Part shown: positions 21,905 through 25,193 of the stretch, piece after piece
Layout of the letters: every line of letters starts with the position of its first letter
How positions within the stretch are numbered: the stretch's first letter is position 1
Assembly (NCBI GenBank): GCA_009926405.1
Contig: RFOZ01000011.1
Coordinates: forward strand, 1 to 25,193
DNA length: 25,193 bases
Source: Cytophagia bacterium
GTDB lineage: Bacteria > Bacteroidota > Bacteroidia > UBA7662
Direction: 5' to 3'
Notes under the pieces: generated by a model
Databases searched by the model: none
The model's input: the letters and a program-made list of their open reading frames with translations, nothing else
Told to the model about the DNA's origin: nothing
Position numbers and translations under genes: made by a program

Positions 21905-23449
21905 CTATCCCTCCAAATGCGCTAAGGCACTTTCAATGGAAAGCAAAGGCTCCAGCCTTGCTTGAATTTGATCTATGGGTATACGTTCCTGTTGCATGCT
22001 ATCGCGGTGTCGCAGCGTCACGCAGCGGTCCTCCAAGGATTGATGATCGATGGTCAAACAAACGGGGGTGCCCAAGGCATCCTGGCGACGGTAGCGTTTG
22101 CCGATGGAATCCTTTTCGTCATACTGGGTAAGGAATCGGAAACGGAGGCTGTCCTGAATTTGGCGGGCCAATTCGGGCAGGCCGTCTTTTTTGATCAATG
22201 GCAAGAGGGCGACTTGCACCGGGGCCACAAAAGCCGGTAATTTTAACACAACACGTTCGCTGCCGTCCTCGAGTTTTTCTTCGGTATAGGCCGCGGCCAA
22301 AGTCGCCAGAAACAGACGGTCCAATCCAATGGATGTTTCAATAACATAAGGCACATAGGAGGTCTCCGATTCGGTATCGTAATAGCGTAGCTTTTTGCCT
22401 GAAAAGGATTCGTGCCTGCTCAAATCAAAATCCGTGCGGGAATGAATACCTTCCAATTCCTTGAAGCCAAAGGGAAACTGGTATTCGATATCGCAGGCCG
22501 CGTTGGCGTAATGGGCCAGTTTGAGGTGATCGTGGAAGCGGTACTTTTCAGCACCCAGACCCAGGGAATGATGCCAGGCCAGGCGTTTGGCTTTCCAGGT
22601 GGCGTACCACTCCAGTTCGGTGCCGGGGGCCACAAAGTACTGCATCTCCATTTGCTCAAATTCCCGCATGCGGAAGATGAATTGCCGGGCGACGATTTCG
22701 TTCCGAAAGGCCTTGCCGGTTTGAGCAATCCCAAAGGGAATCTTCATGCGCCCGCTCTTTTGGACATTGAGGAAGTTCACAAAAATCCCCTGAGCGGTTT
22801 CCGGGCGCAGGTACAGGGTGCCTCCTTCGCCGGACACGGCCCCCATTTCGGTGGAAAACATGAGATTGAACTGCCGGACGTCGGTCCAATTGCGGGTCCC
22901 GCTGATAGGGCAGACGATTTCCAGGTCGAGAATCAATTGCTGCAGGGCCTTAAAATCGGCGTTTTCGAGGGATGTGCGCAGTCGCTCTTCGATTTCGTCG
23001 ATTTTGGCCTGAACGCGGACCACGTTGGGGTTGGTGGCTTTGAATTGAGTTTCGTCAAAGGCCTCCCCCCATTTGTTACGCCCTTTGTCAACCTCCTTTT
23101 GGATTTTGGCTTCTTGCTTGGCGATGGCCTCTTCCACCAATACATCGGCTCGGTAGCGTTTTTTGGAATCTTTGTTATCAATCAACGGGTCGTTGAAGGC
23201 ATCCACATGCCCCGAAGCTTTCCAAACAGTGGGGTGCATGAAGATGGCCGAATCCAGACCTACAATGTTATCGTGGACCTGGACCATGGCCCTCCACCAG
23301 TATTCGCGGAGACGATTCTTGAGGATGACCCCGTTCTGCCCGTAGTCATAGACGGCCGACAGCCCGTCGTAGATTTCGCTGGATTGAAAGACAAAGCCGT
23401 ATTCCTTGGCGTGGCCAATCAGGTTCTTGAATTGTTCTTCGGGGGTCAT
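21905..23449 (-). CDS. glyS: Glycyl-tRNA synthetase (single-chain class II)
   Basis: ATG 23449 is chosen although the frame is open to 23605, because family members begin at MTPEEQFKNLIGHAKEYGFVF and the extension would overlap asnS. The 514 residues carry the alpha2-type class II signatures: SSEIYDGLSAVYDYGQNG near the start, the PETAQGIF segment, motif 2 (AFRNEIVARQFIFRMREFEQMEMQYF), motif 3 (ETSIGLDRLFLA), and a C-terminal anticodon-binding domain (VAPVQVALLPL...). It charges tRNA-Gly in the cytoplasm. It follows asnS on the minus strand after about 103 bases and may be co-transcribed with it. Confidence 0.96.
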   Translation of the reverse strand: MTPEEQFKNLIGHAKEYGFVFQSSEIYDGLSAVYDYGQNGVILKNRLREYWWRAMVQVHDNIVGLDSAIFMHPTVWKASGHVDAFNDPLIDNKDSKKRYRADVLVEEAIAKQEAKIQKEVDKGRNKWGEAFDETQFKATNPNVVRVQAKIDEIEERLRTSLENADFKALQQLILDLEIVCPISGTRNWTDVRQFNLMFSTEMGAVSGEGGTLYLRPETAQGIFVNFLNVQKSGRMKIPFGIAQTGKAFRNEIVARQFIFRMREFEQMEMQYFVAPGTELEWYATWKAKRLAWHHSLGLGAEKYRFHDHLKLAHYANAACDIEYQFPFGFKELEGIHSRTDFDLSRHESFSGKKLRYYDTESETSYVPYVIETSIGLDRLFLATLAAAYTEEKLEDGSERVVLKLPAFVAPVQVALLPLIKKDGLPELARQIQDSLRFRFLTQYDEKDSIGKRYRRQDALGTPVCLTIDHQSLEDRCVTLRHRDSMQQERIPIDQIQARLEPLLSIESALAHLEG

Positions 23450-23497
23450 GGGTAGAATAGCTGAAAAGAGGAGGGGAGTCTTCGAGTAGGGGTAAAG

Positions 23498-23527
23498 AGC
23501 CGTCGAGAGAAGCGAAGCCGTCGAGAG
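23498..23527. repeat. Two 12-bp direct repeats in the asnS-glyS gap
   Basis: AGCCGTCGAGAG occurs at 23498-23509 and 23516-23527, an 18-base period, in the short gap upstream of glyS. On the minus strand these read CTCTCGACGGCT and could lie in the leader of the glyS message. I see no T-box architecture and none would be expected in this phylum. Confidence 0.6.
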
Positions 23528-23552
23528 TGGTAGAGGTGTTGGGAAAAAAATG

Positions 23553-25076
23553 TTACGGAGCAATGCGACCGTACATGCGCGGAAAGGGAATGGTTTCGCG
23601 GACATGGGGTAATTTGCAAACCCAGGCGACCAGGCGCTCCAGGCCTAGTCCAAAGCCGGAATGGGGAACGGAACCGTAACGGCGCAGGTCCAAATACCAT
23701 TCAAAGGCCTCCATGGGCAATTGGTGTTCGTGGATTTTGTCCACCAGCCATTCGAGGTTGGTCTCCCTTTCGCCACCGCCAACGATTTCGCCGTAGCCTT
23801 CCGGGGCCAGGACATCGACGCCTTTGGCCCAACGGGGGTCGTTTTCGTCCCGTTTCATGTAAAAAGCCTTGATTTCGTGGGGCCAGTTGTACACCATGAT
23901 GGGGGTTTCGAAGAGTCGGGTGAGGACCGTTTCATCGGAACCACCAAAGTCGTTGCCTGCCTGAAAGTTGGCGGCACTTTCGATCCACTGGGGCAGGTTG
24001 CGCTCTTGTTCTTCGGCTTGGTCCAGGCGCTGCCGGGCCGCTTGCAATTGGGCTTGATGATGACCGATCTCACCCTTCTTGAGCCCGGGCTGGGCCAGCT
24101 TGGCTTCGCGCTCGCTAATCTCCGCCCGGGTTTCTTCGATGCTGCATCGCACCTGAGCCAGGTCATCCCGTAACACATCCAACGCCGATTGCCCGTTGAC
24201 CAGCCTTTCGCCCCGAATGATTTGAACGGCTTCTTCGTAGGGAATGCGTTCAAAGGCCTGGGTGACTTTTTGAAGGGGTTCAATTGGACGCTCGATGAGT
24301 TCCAGCTCCAGGCGATTCTTCTCCAGCACAGCACCCACCACCGACCGCAAAAAATCCTCGATGAGGTCCATGTTTTGCTTCAAATCGCAGAAGGCCATTT
24401 CGGGTTCTATCATCCAGAATTCCGAAAGGTGCCGGCGGGTTTTGGATTTCTCCGCCCGGAATGTGGGACCAAAGGTGTAGATTTTTCCCATGGCCATGGC
24501 CATGGCTTCCCCGTAAAGCTGACCGCTTTGGCTGAGGTAGGCCGGGTGTCCGTAGAAATCGGTGGCAAAGAGGGTGGAGGTCCCTTCGCAGGCATTGTCC
24601 GTAAAGATGGGGGCGTCCATTTGGACAAAGCCACGGTCCTGAAAAAAGCCGTGGATAGCCATGATGAGCGTATTGCGTATGCGCATAATGGCCCACTGCC
24701 TCTTGGAACGCAGCCAGAGGTGGCGATGGTCCATGAGGAAGTCCACGCCGTGTTCTTTGGGCGTGATCGGAAAGTCTTTGCTTAAGTGCAGGGTGCGGAT
24801 TTCGCGGAGTCGTACCTCGTGGCCGCCTATTTGACGAGGGTCGGCTACGACTTCGCCACGGCACCAGAAAGCGCTTTCCTGGGTGAGGTCTTCGGCCTCT
24901 TGGTACATGGCATCGCCCAGGGTGCTGCGATCGGCCACGCATTGGCAGAGTCCGCTTCCGTCACGCATCACCAGAAAAACCAGGTCTTTGCTGGAGCGAC
25001 GAGCCATCACCCAGCCCTGCAGTTCAACGGTCTGACCAACCCAACGGGACAGGTCCCCAATCGTTTGCGTTTTCAT
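23553..25076 (-). CDS. asnS: Asparaginyl-tRNA synthetase with a coiled-coil insert
   Basis: A 507-residue class IIb enzyme. The N-terminal OB fold (QGWVMARRSSKDLVFLVMRDG, about 19-39) binds the anticodon; the catalytic core has DHRHLWLRS, the AsnRS-type CEGTSTLF and YLSQSGQLYGE segments, motif 2 around FGPTFRAEKSKTRRHLSEF (202-220) and motif 3 GFGLGLERL (474-482). EPEMAF and IKAFYM are as in AsnRS rather than AspRS. Between about residues 298 and 370 there is a highly charged helical segment with heptad character that is absent from the shortest AsnRS forms and makes the protein longer than the usual 430-480. It is divergent from the rpoN-like gene, an arrangement common in this phylum. Confidence 0.95.
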   Translation of the reverse strand: MKTQTIGDLSRWVGQTVELQGWVMARRSSKDLVFLVMRDGSGLCQCVADRSTLGDAMYQEAEDLTQESAFWCRGEVVADPRQIGGHEVRLREIRTLHLSKDFPITPKEHGVDFLMDHRHLWLRSKRQWAIMRIRNTLIMAIHGFFQDRGFVQMDAPIFTDNACEGTSTLFATDFYGHPAYLSQSGQLYGEAMAMAMGKIYTFGPTFRAEKSKTRRHLSEFWMIEPEMAFCDLKQNMDLIEDFLRSVVGAVLEKNRLELELIERPIEPLQKVTQAFERIPYEEAVQIIRGERLVNGQSALDVLRDDLAQVRCSIEETRAEISEREAKLAQPGLKKGEIGHHQAQLQAARQRLDQAEEQERNLPQWIESAANFQAGNDFGGSDETVLTRLFETPIMVYNWPHEIKAFYMKRDENDPRWAKGVDVLAPEGYGEIVGGGERETNLEWLVDKIHEHQLPMEAFEWYLDLRRYGSVPHSGFGLGLERLVAWVCKLPHVRETIPFPRMYGRIAP

Positions 25077-25089
25077 AGAAAGCTCAAAA

Positions 25090-25122
25090 TTTGAAACATC
25101 AAAAATAGCCTATGTACCTTTG
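25090..25122 (+). promoter_or_regulatory. Candidate housekeeping promoter for the rpoN-like gene; divergent start region
   Basis: TTTG (25090-25093), 21 bases, then TACCTTTG (25115-25122), an exact TAnnTTTG box directly touching ATG 25123. If used, transcription would begin at about 25127-25129, which would make the message nearly leaderless and favour the second ATG at 25132. On the other strand TATTTTTG (25107-25100) could be the -7 box for asnS, without a good -33 partner. Confidence 0.4.
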
Positions 25123-25193
25123 ATGAAGCGTATGACTTCGAAATCCAGGCTTGGCCTCCAACAAAAGCTCCTTACGAAGCTCTCACCTCAGCA
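25123..25193 (+). CDS. rpoN: Start of RNA polymerase sigma-54 factor (cut by window end)
   Basis: Only 23 codons are visible. After a short variable start they read GLQQKLLTKLSPQ, which matches the sigma-54 Region I opening (LxQKLxQKLSPQQIQ) that contacts activators. In Bacteroidota rpoN is often found beside asnS, as here. ATG 25123 and ATG 25132 are both possible starts. The short length keeps the call below certain. Confidence 0.7.
   Translation, partial: MKRMTSKSRLGLQQKLLTKLSPQ

Noticed and set aside
22412..23455. Long plus-strand open frame of 347 codons opposite glyS
   Set aside because: It is the antisense shadow of a well-supported aminoacyl-tRNA synthetase gene, shows no recognisable domain and has biased composition typical of a reversed coding frame.
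23450..23605. N-terminal extension of GlyRS
   Set aside because: The extra 52 residues have no family counterpart, overlap the end of asnS and resemble non-coding translation.

Overview
The window looks like a chromosomal segment from a moderately GC-rich member of the Bacteroidota, probably a free-living aquatic flavobacterium-like or sphingobacterium-like lineage. The support is a T9SS-type C-terminal sorting domain on a repeat protein, LG[GS]C lipoproteins next to glycoside hydrolases, absence of clear Shine-Dalgarno sequences, TAnnTTTG-like promoter boxes, a Bacteroidota-type asnS/rpoN neighbourhood, and a carotenoid-to-retinal enzyme of the Brp/Blh family. The genus cannot be named from sequence reading alone.

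Layout. (1) 1-7461, plus strand: a tightly overlapping operon of six genes: two outer-membrane beta-barrel proteins (the first cut by the window edge), a lipoprotein and an exported protein that both resemble CBM11/galactose-binding folds, a GH3 beta-glucosidase and a GH16-type lipoprotein glucanase. Together they look like a beta-glucan (laminarin or mixed-linkage) capture and degradation unit; no SusC/SusD pair is visible. (2) 7541-11137: a 1198-residue secreted protein with seven cysteine-rich starch/glycogen-binding-like repeats, a dockerin-like segment and a T9SS sorting tail, followed by a strong intrinsic terminator. (3) 11350-16285: an Mpo1-like (DUF962) membrane protein, a DinB-like protein (minus), a secreted tail-fibre-like protein, a DUF3089 alpha/beta hydrolase and an RmuC-like coiled-coil protein. 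(4) 16306-19463, minus strand: a Na+/Pi cotransporter-like protein and a remarkable 703-residue fusion of lycopene beta-cyclase (CrtY) to a Brp/Blh beta-carotene 15,15'-dioxygenase, i.e. lycopene to retinal in one polypeptide. (5) 19464-20080: a gene-poor stretch with a Fic-domain remnant, an inverted repeat, a tandem 13-bp direct repeat, a perfect 23-bp palindrome and a textbook sigma-54 promoter pointing at (6) a VWA-domain protein, which is convergent with a WYL-domain regulator. (7) 21905-25193: housekeeping glyS and asnS (minus), divergent from the first codons of what looks like rpoN, the sigma-54 gene itself.

The two most interesting items are the CrtY-Blh fusion with its in-frame hexapeptide repeat insert, and the sigma-54-controlled VWA gene with a layered array of upstream DNA elements. 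No rhodopsin gene, sigma-54 activator, tRNA, rRNA, CRISPR array, IS element or phage module was seen in the window.
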